Source: Micropterus salmoides (lineage: Eukaryota > Chordata > Actinopteri > Centrarchiformes > Centrarchidae). Taken from it: a DNA stretch of 64,000 bases. Below the pieces are notes generated by a model that made no database searches, was not told the DNA's origin, and saw only the letters and a program-made list of their open reading frames with translations. The stretch covers positions 28,403,832 to 28,467,831 of the forward strand of contig NW_024041151.1 in the NCBI RefSeq assembly GCF_014851395.1, in the 5' to 3' direction. Made by a program: the position numbers and the translations under genes. Below, one piece after another: positions 24,594-39,470 of the stretch; position 1 is the stretch's first letter, and each line of letters opens with the position of its first letter.

Positions 24594-27500
24594 CTCAGGG
24601 AAGACTTTCCTGTCAAAAGGGTGATGCTGCTCCTCCTCGCTTTGTGTGTATGTGTCTGCCTGAGTGTGTGTGCTGCTTTGGTGGATGAACACTGCCATCT
24701 AAGGGCAAACAGCAACATTACACATCACACACAATAATAAACACGGACATGGTGACAGGGTTTTGTGACTGACCTGATAATAAATGTTTGAACTCAAGCA
24801 GATACTGCAGCTACAACTGGTCGTCTTTAGTTCTGATGTCGATCTGAATTTTCTGAATGAATAAATTCTAAAATTTTGACCAGTTTCTCTGGAGATCTCC
24901 TTACTGCACCAGGTAGCAAATAGAGAGAGATTTCAGACCGCTTTGTTTTGTGTCTATTCTGTTCTTGAAAAACTATCTGAACGCAGACACACACTGTAAC
25001 TGTTTATGAAAAACTGATATTTCAATTCAGTCTCTTATCTACACGCAAGCACACACACGCACATACAGTATACACTGTAGTATACACCTATAGCTCCTGG
25101 GCAGTAGGTCTAAAGGTCATCGTCCTGCAGGGCCCTTCTGGCAAACGCCACTGGAGTCCAATACACAAAGACACACGCACACAGACAAACACAGATTCTA
25201 GTGAGTACACACACACACACACACACACACACAGGGTAGCACTCAATACTTTAAAATTTAAATGAATAAAAAGAGAGCTTGAAATAAAAATCTTAACTTG
25301 GATAAAAATGATCAATCACAATGCTGTTAAAGACTGATGCCTCCTGTGGGGTGGTCTGAGACTGTAGTTTGTGGGACCCTGGAGGGCAGGTGTACCAGTG
25401 AGAGGTTCTTAACTTAATTTAGGTTGCAGTCTGCAGGCCACTTCTTTAGGTAACATCTGAGACGCAGGTAAGGGACGACTTAAGCAAGACGTACAATAAA
25501 AACCTTAAAAGTGAAGTTTGACTGGTTCATAGTTTCCCTGGCAGTGGGCCAGTCGTTGTTTCATGCCGTGTCATGCTGTTTGGCACAGTAATGGTGATTA
25601 CTGGTATTTGTAGGGAAGCAGTGAAGAGCCATGGCTGTGTGAACCTAAATACATTTTTAACATTTATTTTAAGGTTTTGTAATATGATTTTACTTTTACG
25701 CTGAGATCCAGTTAAACTGTCATTTTACTTCCTATCTATACTTTCTTTTAAAGAATTGAGCATTTACTTTATTTTATTATTGTGTTGTTTTTACTTCCTT
25801 ACTCTTTTTCAATATATTACGTTTGTCTATTTTGTCTAATGTTTCTATTTCTGTTTTATCAACTACGTCAAGAACAAAGAACAAACTATTCTGAGCTGCA
25901 ACCAATCTATGCATCTTTTCAATTACTCTATAGTGTATTTGAAAATTTAAGTGAAAAAAATGACAGAAATAAATTGCAGCAAATACGAGCTCTGAGAGCC
26001 GAAATGTCTACTTTACTCTGAGCAAAGGTCCAAAGGCCAAAGATATTCAGTTTATTAGTTATATACCAACAGAAAGCTACCAAACAGCAAAACCCAGAAA
26101 CGTTTTGACAGCAAACCTGCCAGAGGACAAACTCAAAGTAACACATGTGACATCCCCACACACACACACAGGAAATCTGAACAACAATAAACATCAGCTG
26201 TAAATACACACTGACGAAGGCTTGGAGCTGGCTGGGTGTAACATTTAGGTTGACTGACATTTCATGGTGATTATCTGTCATTACAGACATCAGGGGAGTA
26301 CACACTCTCACGCGCACACACCGAAGATAGTGGTTGGTTTTGACCCCTAATGTGAGTGTGAAATGACAGAGATGAGAAGCAGAAAAGAGAACTGTGATCT
26401 CGTTCAGGGAGAAAAGATTGCAGCTGTTGTGCCTTTTCAAAAAAGAGCTGCGATTATGGCCAGTTAAGGCACAAAAAAACAAACAGGAGACACCTATAAT
26501 AAAACCAACACATGGGTGGGGGGAGAACACAAAGGTTATGTGGTGGACGGGAAGAGAAGAAAAGGGACAACCCCGACAGAAGAGGAGATGGAGAGCTTAG
26601 CTAAATGGCTTCAAAGTGAAGCTGTAAAAGTCAAACTGTACCAGCAGCTGAAGTAAACGCTGCTCAGACACTAAATAATTCATAGCGTTTGTTTTCTGTG
26701 CTGGGACACCCAGGTGGGCGGGGTTTACTCCGTCAGGGCTGATCAGATCATCCGAGTCTGACAAGTGAACTTCTGATCCTCCGAGGGGTCAACGCAGACA
26801 AGCTGCTCCACATGAAACAGTTGGAGCAGGACTCTGAAAGGTGATTTGTTCGAAGTGTGGCAGGAATTCTTGGGTCAACTTGTTTTTGTCTGACTGCTTT
26901 CAAAAGCAGAGTACTTTATGAATGAAAAGTAACATTAATGATAAAGAAAATAGTTTAAAAATGTCTCAGCTGGTATTCAACATTAAATTCTGAAACTGTA
27001 ACCACAAAGCCTCAGTTTTCAGTAATGCTGTACAAACGAGTCTGTGTGAATATTGGAATAAGTGATTAGAGCCGCTCATTCTACATTAGGTTGGTGAACT
27101 GTCTGTACGAAAAAGCCTACACTTGTTGCACTGCTATAAGAGTGGCTTTATAAATTATTACTGCACTTCTAAAAAATGTCTTTCCCCATTATAATATTGT
27201 TTGTGAATTAATTATTTTACACCCAGCTGCATGCAGGGCCTAGGTTTATTTGTTGGCCACTTGGGGGAAGTGGAGTAAGATGAAAGCCAACCCCAATACA
27301 TTTCCTGCAATTTAGACATTAGCAATTTGAACTGGATGGTAAAAATTCTTAGCAACTTATAAGGTGAAGGAAAAATTTATTAAAATATTACAGTCAGTAC
27401 AAACCATGTAAAATAAGATAACTACTTAAATTGTTGTCTTTGTAAACCTTCCCACCATCAGTGGCAACACTGTGCCCACTGCTGCTGAGCAGTCGGTGAG

Positions 27501-30364
27501 CAAGGAAGATGATGTGAACAGACCTTTCAAATTCTAGAGTCAATTCTCCTCACATTGTGTTTAAAGAAATATAAACTAGAACAATACTGCAGCTTGTGTG
27601 CATAATGTTCCATTTTTCAAAAGAGATTTGAACTGTTGTTGGACATGCAGTCTCCTCCAAAAGTTTTGGAACGGTAAGGCAAATTCCTTTGTTTTTGTTA
27701 TTCACTGAAGACATTTGGGTTTAAGATCAAAAGATGAGTATGAGACTTTTATCTCCTGGTATTCACATGTGTTAAACAACTCAGGACATATCACCGTCTG
27801 TATTAGACCACAGCATTCTTAGGTGAGCAAAAGGAACAAATAATCTTAAAGTAAATAACATTTAATATTTGGTGGCGTAACCCTTGCTTGCAATAACTGC
27901 CTCAAGCCCGCGAACCATCGACATCACCAAACTGTTGCATTCTTCATTTGTGATGCTATTCCAGGCTTTTACCGCAGCTTCTTTCACTTCTTCTTTGTTT
28001 CGGGGGGTTTCTCCCTTCAGTCTCCTCTTAAGGAGGTGAAATGCAGCTCTGTTGGGTTCAGGTCAGGTGATTGATTTGGTCAGTCTAAAACCTTCCATTT
28101 TTCCCCTGATGAAGTCCTTTGTTTTGTTGGCAGTGTGCTTTGGCTCATTGTCCTGCTGCATGATAAACTTCCTCCCCATTAGTTTCAATGCATTTCTCCG
28201 TAAACTGGCAGACAAAATGTTTCTGTCCACTTCTGAATTCATTCTGCTGCGACCATCATCAGTTCCATTATCAATAAATATTAATGAGCCTGTTCCAGAA
28301 GCAGCCATGCACGCCCAAGCCACGACATGACCTCCACCAGGCTTCACAGATGAGCTTGTATGCTTCGGATCATAAGCAGTTCCTTTCTTTCTCCACACTT
28401 TGGCCTTTCCATCACTTTGCTAGAGATTAATCTTGGTCTCCATCCGTCCATCAGATTGTGTTGCAGAACTGTCGCGCCTCATCTCTGTACTTCTTTGCAA
28501 ATTTCAGTCTGGCCTTCTGATTCTTCCTGCTGATGAGTGGTTTGCATCTTGTGGTGTGGCCTCTATATTTCTGCTCTGAGTCTTCTTCCAACAGTGGATT
28601 GTGATACCTTCACCCCCTGCACTGTGGAGGTCGTTGCTGATGTCACTTCCTGATGTTTTGGAGGTTTTCTTCACAGCTCTCACCATATTTCTGTCATCAA
28701 CTACTGTTGTTTTCCTCGGGCCGACCTGTTGGACGTCTGTTGCTCAGTACACCAGTAGTTTCTTTCTTTTTCAGGACATTAAATTGTTGTGTTTGCTATG
28801 CCCAATGTTTGTCCAATGGCTCTGCTCGATTTTCCTTCTTTTCTCAGCTTGACAGTGGCTTGATTTTCTCCCATAGACAGCTCTCTGGTCTTCATGCTGG
28901 TTTATCCTCTTTAACATGAAATGCAGTCTTTACAGGTTTGAACCAAGGATGAAAACTTGGACTAGTCATGCAGAGCTATTTAATGTTGGACAATCAACCT
29001 AAAAGGCAACACCTGGGCAACAAGAAACATCTGGCAGTCACATGTTCCAATAGTTTTGCTCACTTGAAAAATGGGTAGGTTCAAACAAAGGGTGGTATGT
29101 CCTGAGTTGTTTAACACATCTAGATGTGAATACCAGGAAATGAGAGCTGAAATTGTCTGAATATGTGGGGAGAATGCATGTAACCTTTAAGCCGCTTAGC
29201 GGGCTTTTCTCATGACACAAGTAAACTAAGATCCGAGAGCCGACATTGCTAAGAGACGCGCTGTCAATTTCTGTGATATGCTACTGACTGGAGAATGAGT
29301 AGCTAGTAACATTAGCACTGATTTCCCACTGGACTTTTCTCTGTGCTCGTGTTATTTCCACGCCTGCTGAGTCATCGGCAGCTCCCGCAAACTCAGTGCT
29401 GTGTTGCTCCTGCATTATAGAGAGGAGGGGGTCTGGCTAGCATTAGCCTGCCCACCATTTAACAGAGACATTGCCAGACAGAACCAAAACCTGCTGGAGA
29501 TCACTAACGTAGGGGGCACTATCAACTAACAATTTTTCATTACAAGTTTGACCGAATAACTACACAGGTTAAATGTATACTGACCTGTGCTCATTTCCAG
29601 CTCTGTATTTGTATTCTGGGATTCAGAGTAGCTTTGCATAGTTCACAGTTAAAATTAATAAACATAATTATCTTACACTAGCCCTTTACACAGGCCCTTA
29701 GCTCATCCTCCATCTGAATGTAACTGCTGCTCTCTGTAACTTTAGCTGCCTTTAGCTAGTTAGCTTACTTAGCAGTGCAGCTAACAAGAAACTAACTCAC
29801 TCTCCTGCAGGCATACTAAACAACCAAACACTTGCTAGACTTTTGTCCACACTTTTCACATTGCTAATAGAGATTATCATGACAGAAGAGGAGCTCTGGC
29901 CAAATCCAGTTATATCTGTTGGCTGCACTGGATGTGAACTAAATCTGTGTCAGATGCAACTGTATTTTTGAAAAAATGTCCCTGCCTGCACAATTTTCTT
30001 CCCGTGAAAAAGTTGAAATTAGACTACAGTATAAAATAACAAGGAACATTATTGAATAGCAACTTTACAAAAGCAGTTTTTAAAAGTAAGGTCCATTCTG
30101 CAACTCTGACAGTGACTCACAACTCTTTACATTTAGGCAGAGTTCTCCTTTAAACCTCTAAAGCTGCTCTCTGGAAACTCCAGCTCAGAGAAAAGAAACA
30201 CAGTTCTTTTTTTTCTTTGACATTTAAGATAGTTCATCCTTCCCTGGGAGACACAAGTGGTCGCGCGCACACACACACGTAGTAGTGTTGACCTTTGTTT
30301 AGTCTCCAGCAGAGTTTTAATTGGTCTGTGACTTTCGGCAGCTATCTGACCGACATGACCAGTC

Positions 30365-30419
<55 letters not shown>

Positions 30420-32907
30420 TACTCATGTTGTGGGGACACAAATCTCTTTGCACAGTGCCTTTGCAGTAAGATACACGATTCCCCCTAAACATAAATCATC
30501 AGGTGAAGACTTTAGAGTTAGGGTAACACTGTGGGTGTGTCTGTTTTTTGATGAATTACACAGAGAACCAAAGACAGTTTTTTTTTTTGAAAAAACAAAA
30601 ACGTCTTTGTTCTCTTCCACACCTGCAGTTAAGGGTGCTTTCACACCTGTAGTTCGGTTCATTTGGTCCGGATCAAGTGAAAAAAATGATACACTGCTGC
30701 ATTTTAGTTCTGGTCCAGTTCATGTTCATACTGCGGTTTTACAAACGAACCTAGAGAACTGTGGGATCGCTGTCACAAATGTTTTATGGACTTAATGAAC
30801 TGACAGGGTAAACGGAGTAGTACTACTTGCCCTCCTTCTTTAACAGCTTTTGACCAATATTCATGGAAAATACCCGTGCTGACAAGTGAAGGTTACCAAA
30901 TGATTTAGCCTATATGGCTTACACAGATCAATTATAAGATCGCTGAACACATTTTTCGGACAGCAGATGGATTTCTTAGTGGTTTAGTTTTTGAAATAAT
31001 GTTCAGATCACATCTCTGCTATCATTCGTTTCGGTTCGTTTTCTTTCACATCACAAGTGAACCACCCCATAGTTCATTTGAAACCGTGCCGAGATCACCT
31101 CTTCAAGGAAGTCTCGGCCCGCTTTTTTGGTCCGCTTTTCATGCGGACCCCAGTGCGACTGCTGCATTCACACCTGCCCAAACGAACCGCACCAAGGGGT
31201 CAAATGAACTCTAGTGCGATTCAGCTGAACTGAATGAAGTAGGTGTGAAAGCACCCTAAGTTGATCAGGTCCAGACCAATTAAAAAAATAATTGTTGCCT
31301 TTAACTTCTAATTTCAGTTCATGTTTAAACTGACTAATCACAAAGAAACCAGGAGCTGTAAACATTGTCTGTGTGACAGTGGTTGGACTAGTTTGATGTC
31401 ATCCTGCATCATCAGTACTAAACGGACCCAAAGGGGGAAAATCAAACTTCAACTCAAGCTCACCAAGAACCAAGTGATTCTGAAAATCAAAAGAATGAAC
31501 TGGACCTCATTTATCAGAAAATAATGACAAATTGGTAAAACAGGATTAAAAAGATGCATCTTATACTATATTATTGTGGGGGAATCATTATTGTGCTTTC
31601 ACACCAGCCCAAACAAACAGAGCTCAGAGTTAGGTGTAAGGGTATTTCTCCTTAATAAATCATATTCAGTTGATTAGCAAAATTACTGGTGATTCATTTT
31701 CTGTCGACTGAATCCAAGATTAACTGGCTAATCCTCCAGAAGCCATTTACCAAACAAAGCCTCTGCTGTGGTGTGACCGCTGGTCTTTACCTTGTCAGCG
31801 TTGTCTGCAGCCAGCAGGTTGGTGGCGAGCGTCTGCAGTTTGTGCTGGGCCATGTTCTTCAGGGCCGCCAGGCTGCGGCGAGTCATTGCCTGCTTCAGGT
31901 TCACAGCAGAGTGGCTCAGAGCATCCACAGTGGCCGGGGCCAGCTCATCACAGGCGTTCAGGATCTCCACTGCCGTTATACCCATCACACAGCGGTCCAA
32001 GGCTCCTGAAAACACAAACAAGTAAAAAAAATCTCAGTCTCACTGAAGAGGAATCAACTATTTGGTCAAGAGATTGTTAAAGAGCTACTGGGTGGGTTAA
32101 CATGCTATTTCCTGAGATATTTTGGTCCCTCTCCCGTATTGAGATATTATGTTTGGGACTGCATCTTTTCACACTTCATACACCTGACACCTGTCCACAT
32201 GTATTGGTGTACTTTTGGTTGGGGTTTGTTAGTTCAAAAACAATCTAAACGTGAGTGACATTTCAGACATTGTGCTTCAAACTGTATGTTTAGACCTTCG
32301 CTGTTAAGCATGGCAATGCTCCCGTGTGGGAAGCCAGCTCCAGAAAGAAATAGATTACCCAGTTTAGTGTGGAAGAACTTGAATGGCCTGCACAGAGCCC
32401 TGACCTTGAATTACATCCAACATCTTTAAAATGAACTGGAACTCTGACTGAGAGCCAACATGAGTGCTGGACCTCACTAATGATGGGAGCAAATATCTGC
32501 AGCCAGGTTGACAAATCTGGCAGAAAGCCTGAAACCAGAGGAGCAGCAGATTAACGCCCATGGTTTAGGAATGTCATATTCATCTATAATATATAGTTAT
32601 CGCATATAGCTATAACGTGTACACATACTTTTGTTCAGGGTATCAGAGTGTAAGCAAACTCATTTCATCTCTGCCTCCCTTTCTCTGCGCTCTCTGTTTT
32701 TATCAGTGTTTCTTTTCTTGTTCATGCACTCTCCTTCCATTTATATCAATCCGCCAATCTCTCTCTCACAGCATCTCCCACTCAGTTTGTCTCGATGCTC
32801 AGTATCATCATCTATTGTCTCTGCAGAGAGAGGTTTAGAGAGACATCATTAGCTGCAGACATCGGTATTGGCTCTGTATAGAGTGAGGGGACAAGTGGTA
32901 CCATTGT

Positions 32908-32990
<83 letters not shown>

Positions 32991-35900
32991 TGAGAGAGAG
33001 AGAGACCTGAATGAGCTGTATTGCTGGGAGATTGCAAGGTAGCTAAGTGTGAAATTAAGGAAGGTGTGTGTGTATTCAGGCGTTGGACATGCTATAGGAG
33101 CATGGCTCACAGGCCCTTCATCACACACACACACACACAGCCTTGTGGCACTATCTTCATGGGGACTCGCTGCTAACATAATGCATTCCTGAGCCCCTTA
33201 CCCAAACCTTAACCATCACAAGGTAAATGCCTAACCTTAACCCCCTAGCATTAACCTCATTTCAACCTGAACCTTAAAACCATTTAAACTTGTGGGGTCC
33301 ACAAGTATAGTGGAATCCCGGTTTTTGGACCCAACGAACACGAGCGCGCGTGCGCACACACACACACACACACACACTTCCAGTGGCTAGTCATCATTCA
33401 AGCTCATGTTACCTCTATGCTGTGCCACGTACATGTTTCATGGTAATGATGAAACTAATGAATAAAAATGACTAAGGATATAGGGCAAAGGGGAGTCTGA
33501 AGGGCCTTGTTCACAGGTGGACAGCTCTCAGCACAGGTTTGAATGTACCTAAGACAAAAAAACACCAAGAAAAAGCTGCCACAACAACAACAACAGGCAA
33601 AATAGATTCTCGTGGATACAGGACACACCAAACACACAAAGATTACTTAGTCGAAAAGGAACGGCTAGCTGCACGGCTTAATTTAGCTGTTTAGCTCAGT
33701 TGGCCGTGTAGCTAGTGGTACTATAAACACTAGCCCCGACTGAGAGCTCTGAGCACCGGGGGAATGATGTTTACACCGCTAGCACAGGAGCTTTTGACTG
33801 CCAGAAGGAGGAGGTTTAATAAAGCTAAGCTTTAAAGCTAATACGACCACTAAGCTGCAATGCAGTTGCAGCTAGCAGCAGCTAGCTTTACATGTTGCTA
33901 AAGAAACGGCTATCGCTATCTCTCCATCAGACAACTCCGTAAATCACAGAGAGTTGAAGCAGAGCAGCTGGAAGACATCAAAGGGAAAACTAGAAAAAAA
34001 AATGTCTCCATAAAATATGACACAGTTTCACCAAAATCCATGAATAAAGTTATAAAGTTGTGTTTTTGTACAATAAACAACCCGGCCACCAGAAACACTC
34101 TGGCTTCTATCACTTTCCCTTCTTAATTCTTGTCTCATTTGTGGTCTGATAGACAGTAGAGCTGCAACAATTAGCTGTCAACTATTAAATTTATTGACAC
34201 CTACCCGAATGATCGATTAATCATTCTGAGGCATTTTTCAAAGAAGAATATCATCTGAGTTCAGCTTCTCAAATGTGAATATTTTCTGGTTTCCTTACAT
34301 GGTTTCTTGACATGTAATATGACAGTAAACTGAATGTCTTTGGATTGTGGACAAAACAAAACATTTGAGGGCGTCATGTTGGACTTTGGGAAATACATTT
34401 TTCACCATTTTCTGACATTTTCTGACATTTTATAGATCAACTAAATCGATTAATTGTGAAAATGATGGAAAGATAAATTGATAATGAAAATATGTGTTAG
34501 TTGCAGCCATAACAAACAGTAAATGCATCAAATTCTGGTTGAAAACAACAACGCATTTGGTATTTGCAAAACTTTGTAACTTGGTTTTGAAAAGTGCTAT
34601 ACAAGTAAAGTTATTATTATTAGCAACCAGAAATTATGTGTTTATTTGCATATAGAGCAGGGAAGTGAGATCAAATCAGAAGTGGTCACTCGAGACGCAT
34701 GTAGTGAACTGATGTACTTGGAACGTGCACTTGTGATCGGTTCAAGAAGTATATTAGTGCCAGGTGTAAACAGGGCCAGACATGAGATTTATAAGAATAT
34801 TCAAATATTTATTTCATCAGTAATATGAATATGAGATGATGATTAATACCACTCTGTCTGTGTGTGTTAAGTACAGAGCTGGATTCAGATGAAAAACACC
34901 ATCTAACAAAAGCTGAATCACGTGAAAATGTAAAAGAGGAATTTCAGCCAGGACTTTGCTTTTCTTTGAAATTGAACTTAATAGTTGGAGCAGCTGATAA
35001 CAGCGCAGTACAGTAAGCTGTGGTGATCTGCAGGTGAATAGACATCTAATACCACTGAACTACACTGTATTAAAAAGCTTAAGGATTTTATGCTTTATTT
35101 TAAAAGCACTTCAAGGATTACACAACAGCAGGTTGTACATGATCTTCTTCTATTTCTACGCAAAAGTGGTACTTAATGTATGTACTTCTTGCATACATTA
35201 TGGTGTTATTGTGCAGGATTACAAGTGAGATGCCACCACTATAAAGGCAGCTTCTGCTTACAATCTGAATATCTTTGTAGTTGCCAAATACAGTCGGTGA
35301 GCACAGATTTTAGATTTGGTCTCAAACCTGGCAAGCTTCCTATTGGGCTTCATACTGGTTGTAACGGTGTCCAAAATCTGTATTTATTGACAGCTTTGAT
35401 AAAAAACACAGTTTTGTGCTCGAGTAGGTAACAGAGGTTCAAAGACGGCTTTGTGGTCACATCTTTTCACAGATACGACCCAGAGAGTTTTTTCTGCCTT
35501 TGGTCAAGCCGAAATAAGCGAGTTCGCAAAGCAAATTAACCTAGTATTAAGTATTAAAATGTACAGTTAGAGCTGGAAGGAAGTGGATAAACAAATTTCT
35601 GTTCAATTGCAAGACCATTTTACCTGTTCTGTAGTATTGTAGACAAATATGATGATTAGTGAGTTATTTTTGAGCTATTCTGAAGTCAAGCATTAGTTCA
35701 GCATTTAACCAATTCTAAAGAAGAGCTGTAGAAGAGTTCTCACCTGTATCCATCTGCCAGACGTAGACAGAGCCGTCAGAGCAGCCTACTACCAGGTAGT
35801 CATCTGCCGGACGCCACTTGATAACCTGGATTGGGAAGAGGTGGCGCGACGCCAGCATGATGCACTTCCTCTCCCTGAGACTGAGCAGGCCGACAGAGTG

Positions 35901-38900
35901 GTCGCTGGCCACCGAGCAAACGCAGTGCTGCACCCGTGTCTGCAGAGGAAACACAGTACGTAACAGTGATCTTCCAAAAAAATGTACCTGAGGATTTGAC
36001 GGGAGGTCCCTGACAGATTAGTGGAGGACAAGATAGAATTTAATTTCCTTATTGAATCCCGGTCCATTTGTCTATATATAGGATAAAGACAATGCTATTG
36101 TTCATAACACAACACTTCCTGCACATGCTAGAATGTTAAAAGTGAATCCATGTGAAGGCAGTGGAGGGTATTTACTGTGAAGTGTTACCAATGCTCCAAA
36201 CTTGTCACTTGATTAATTTTATAAGTTTAATTTTTTTAAGATTAACTTTTTAGCATTTCTTGTTAGATAGGCGGTTTTAAACATTGCATGGTGTAAAATG
36301 GATCTTCGTTACATCTCTGACAAATCATGACAAAATTGAGCAGGCCAGAAAACAAAGAGCACAATTGTTGACAAATTTTGCAGGAGTGAAAAACAAAAAA
36401 CTTCAGTCTGAGCTACAGTTAAGGAGTAAGGTTACCGAGCAACAACAAAAAAATATTTTATTTTAAACAGCACCAGAAAAGGTTTTTGAAAATATGGGAG
36501 AGCACCTGTACGTCCATCATTTGTTTGAAATGAATTTCACATTTATATTTTGTTTTTTAAGTTAATTAAGTATCATGAAAAAGTATACCCATTTTGTATT
36601 TATCAAGTTCTGTTTTTCAATTATGTATTTAGTTTTTATTCCTGTATTCTTTATTTGTTTTATTGTCCTTATTTGCTTCTGTATCCTCTGTCACTCAGCT
36701 TTATTTCCATTGGTTACATCTGTTTTTAGAGAAACCTTTGACAGAAAAGTTCTCTCAGTCTTGTTCTTTATAAAGTCTACGGTCTTGTTACAATGATCAC
36801 ATTGTTTGTATGGACTTTGGTATGTCCCAATAAAAAAATAAATACCAACTTAATTTAAGGGGTCATTGATTTTCCAGAAGTGCGCACACGCAAAACATCC
36901 AATGTCTTTAATTAAAGCATGCGTGTCACAGGTCATTCAAGTCCTGCTCCAACAACACAACAGCATCTGACATCTCATTTCCATGGCATCAACACAGTTC
37001 TGATCATTTGATCTTAATGTCAGTTAAACAATGTAATGTTTTCATTTGTTTTCATTTGTTATGTGTGTGTCTGTGCATTCAACATCTGACCACAAGAACA
37101 CAATGTCATTACCGTCATTTCCATAGTAACAACAATGGCATCCCGCCTGTAACATTTACATCTAATGTCAGCAACGTAACACACTGCTCACAACAAAACA
37201 ACAAACCAACAACAAGAAAATGAAAAAAAAGAAAACATGTCTAGTGAGCTGCCCTGTTGGTGAAAAGAAAAAGACAAAAGGAAGAAAAGCGGAAAAAGGA
37301 CAGGCACAAAAGAAATAACCACATAAAGCTATATATGTCAGAGGTCTTACGCTGCAGTTTTCAGGCGGGACGATGAGCTGGGTGATCTCTCCTCCATGGA
37401 CACAGAAAATGTGCTTCATCTCTCCAGTGAAAATGTCCCAGACAATGACGGAGAAGTCCACTCCTCCGGACACCAGCGAGCGCTGGTCGTAGCGGGGGGA
37501 GATCTGGTACGGATACAGGACGCAAGTCACCTTGTTCCGGTGACCTCGCAGGGTGCGATGGGGGGGCCAGCCTGCAGGAGAGACGGAAACAACACTCAAG
37601 TTTGACAGAAGTTAAATGGTGTGATGCAATTACGATATAATAAATAAATAGGAATGAAGCTTATTTGGTATAAGTTTCAATTTAATCAAAATCAAATACT
37701 AATCTAAATTACACACTGGGGCACACTACAGTCCAGCTAACCCACACTAGAGCCTACATGGCAGGTCTTATGTTTAACATGTAAGGGTGTTTTCACGCCA
37801 AAGTTTTGCTTTAGTTCTGCTGCGTTTGCCCGTTTGATTCGGTTTGTTTAGGCTGGTGTGAAAGATGTCAAGTGAAATTTATGCCGACCAAACAACCAGA
37901 CCAAGATCACCTGAATAGATGCTGTTTGTCTGGTTCCCATCGGACTCTGGTGCCGTTTGTGGTGCGAAAGTTAAACAGACCAACAACTGGACTGTCATAG
38001 TAGATATGCGATTGATCATTGATCATTTGGGAACCATGGAACATGTATGTACATCAACACACGAGTTTCTCTCATTAATTAGAGAGTGAAAAGGAGTTAA
38101 GGCATGTGCTCAGTCCTGGTACTCCTGGACCTTAGCGCTGCTTTTGACACCATTGATCACAACATCATGTTAGACAGACTGAGGCACTGGGTGGGGATCT
38201 CTGGTACTGCCCTAGAATGGTTTTCATCCTACCTGTCAAATAGGAAGTTTTGCATGTCTGTAAACAACTATGTCTCCTCGTTCTGTCCAGTTAAATATGG
38301 TGTGCCTCAGGGGTCGGTCTTAGGACCCATTTTGTTTTCCTTGTATCTGCTTCCCCTTGGACATATTATCCATAAACATGGCATTTCTTTTCATATTTAT
38401 GCTGATGACACACAAATATACTTGCCCGTCAGATCCACAGACCCTGGAATGCTGAGTTCACTTAACAACTGCCTTTGTGAAGTTAAAAAATGGATGTCAA
38501 ATAATTTCCTCCAGCTGAACCTGGTCATCGGGTCTCAGCAGATGGCAAATCAAATGCTGCCATCTGCTGGTTCCCTAGTAAATCACATTAAGCCTGTGGC
38601 AAAGAACCTTGGTGTTTGGTTTGATAGTAATTTAAATTTCGAGCAGCACACCACAATGCTTGTTCAATCATGTTTTTATCAACTTAGAAATATAGCTAAA
38701 ATTCGATCTATGTTAACTTTTAAGGACACCAAGGCCATTTTACACGCCTTCATCTCATCACGCCTGGATTATTGCAACAGCCTTTTCACCTGTTTAACCC
38801 AAAAATCTATTGATCGACTCCAGACTGTCCAGAACTCAGCTGCCAGGCTTTTAACCAGAACAAAGAAATATGCCCACATTACTCCTATTTTAGCTTCATT

Positions 38901-39419
38901 ACACTGGTTCCCAGTATGTTTTAGAATTGACTTTAAAATTCTATTGATCACTTTTAAAGCTCTTCATGGCCTCTCGCCTTGTTATATTTCTGACCTTTTA
39001 GTCCCATACGCACCAGCATGTACCTTGAGATCCTCGGGCAGAGGTCTGTTCCAGAGTCTCGACTGAAAACTAAAGGGGACAGAGCGTTTGCAGTCAGGGC
39101 CCCGAGGCTCTGGAACAGCCTGCCCGAGGAAATCAGGTCAGCTGAGTCAGTGAACTCTTTTAAGTCCCTTCTTAAAACATACATTTATAGGAGAGCCTTT
39201 CCCGATCTTATTTGATTTTATCCCTTTTATTTTATTGTATTTTACTAATTTTATATTTATCTGTATTTTAGTCTTTTCAATGTTTTCATGCTTTTATCTT
39301 GTATTGTCTTTGTATTATTGTCTCTTGGGTATTATTGTCTTTACACTTGTTAAAGCACTTTGTAACTTGTTTTTGAAAAGTGCTCTACAAATAAAGATGA
39401 TTATTATATTAAAACAGAG

Positions 39420-39470
<51 letters not shown>

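Noticed and set aside
25928..26530. 200-codon minus-strand open frame
   Set aside because: It lies in a large wdr7 intron, has low-complexity hydrophobic/cysteine composition and no recognised domain. There is no splice link to wdr7.
30295..30795. 166-codon plus-strand open frame
   Set aside because: It is made from a (TG)24 tract (VCVCVC) running into a MITE; not a gene.
33170..33320. Interstitial telomere array
   Set aside because: The units are irregular CCTAACC/CCTTAACC words within an interspersed repeat, not tandem TTAGGG.
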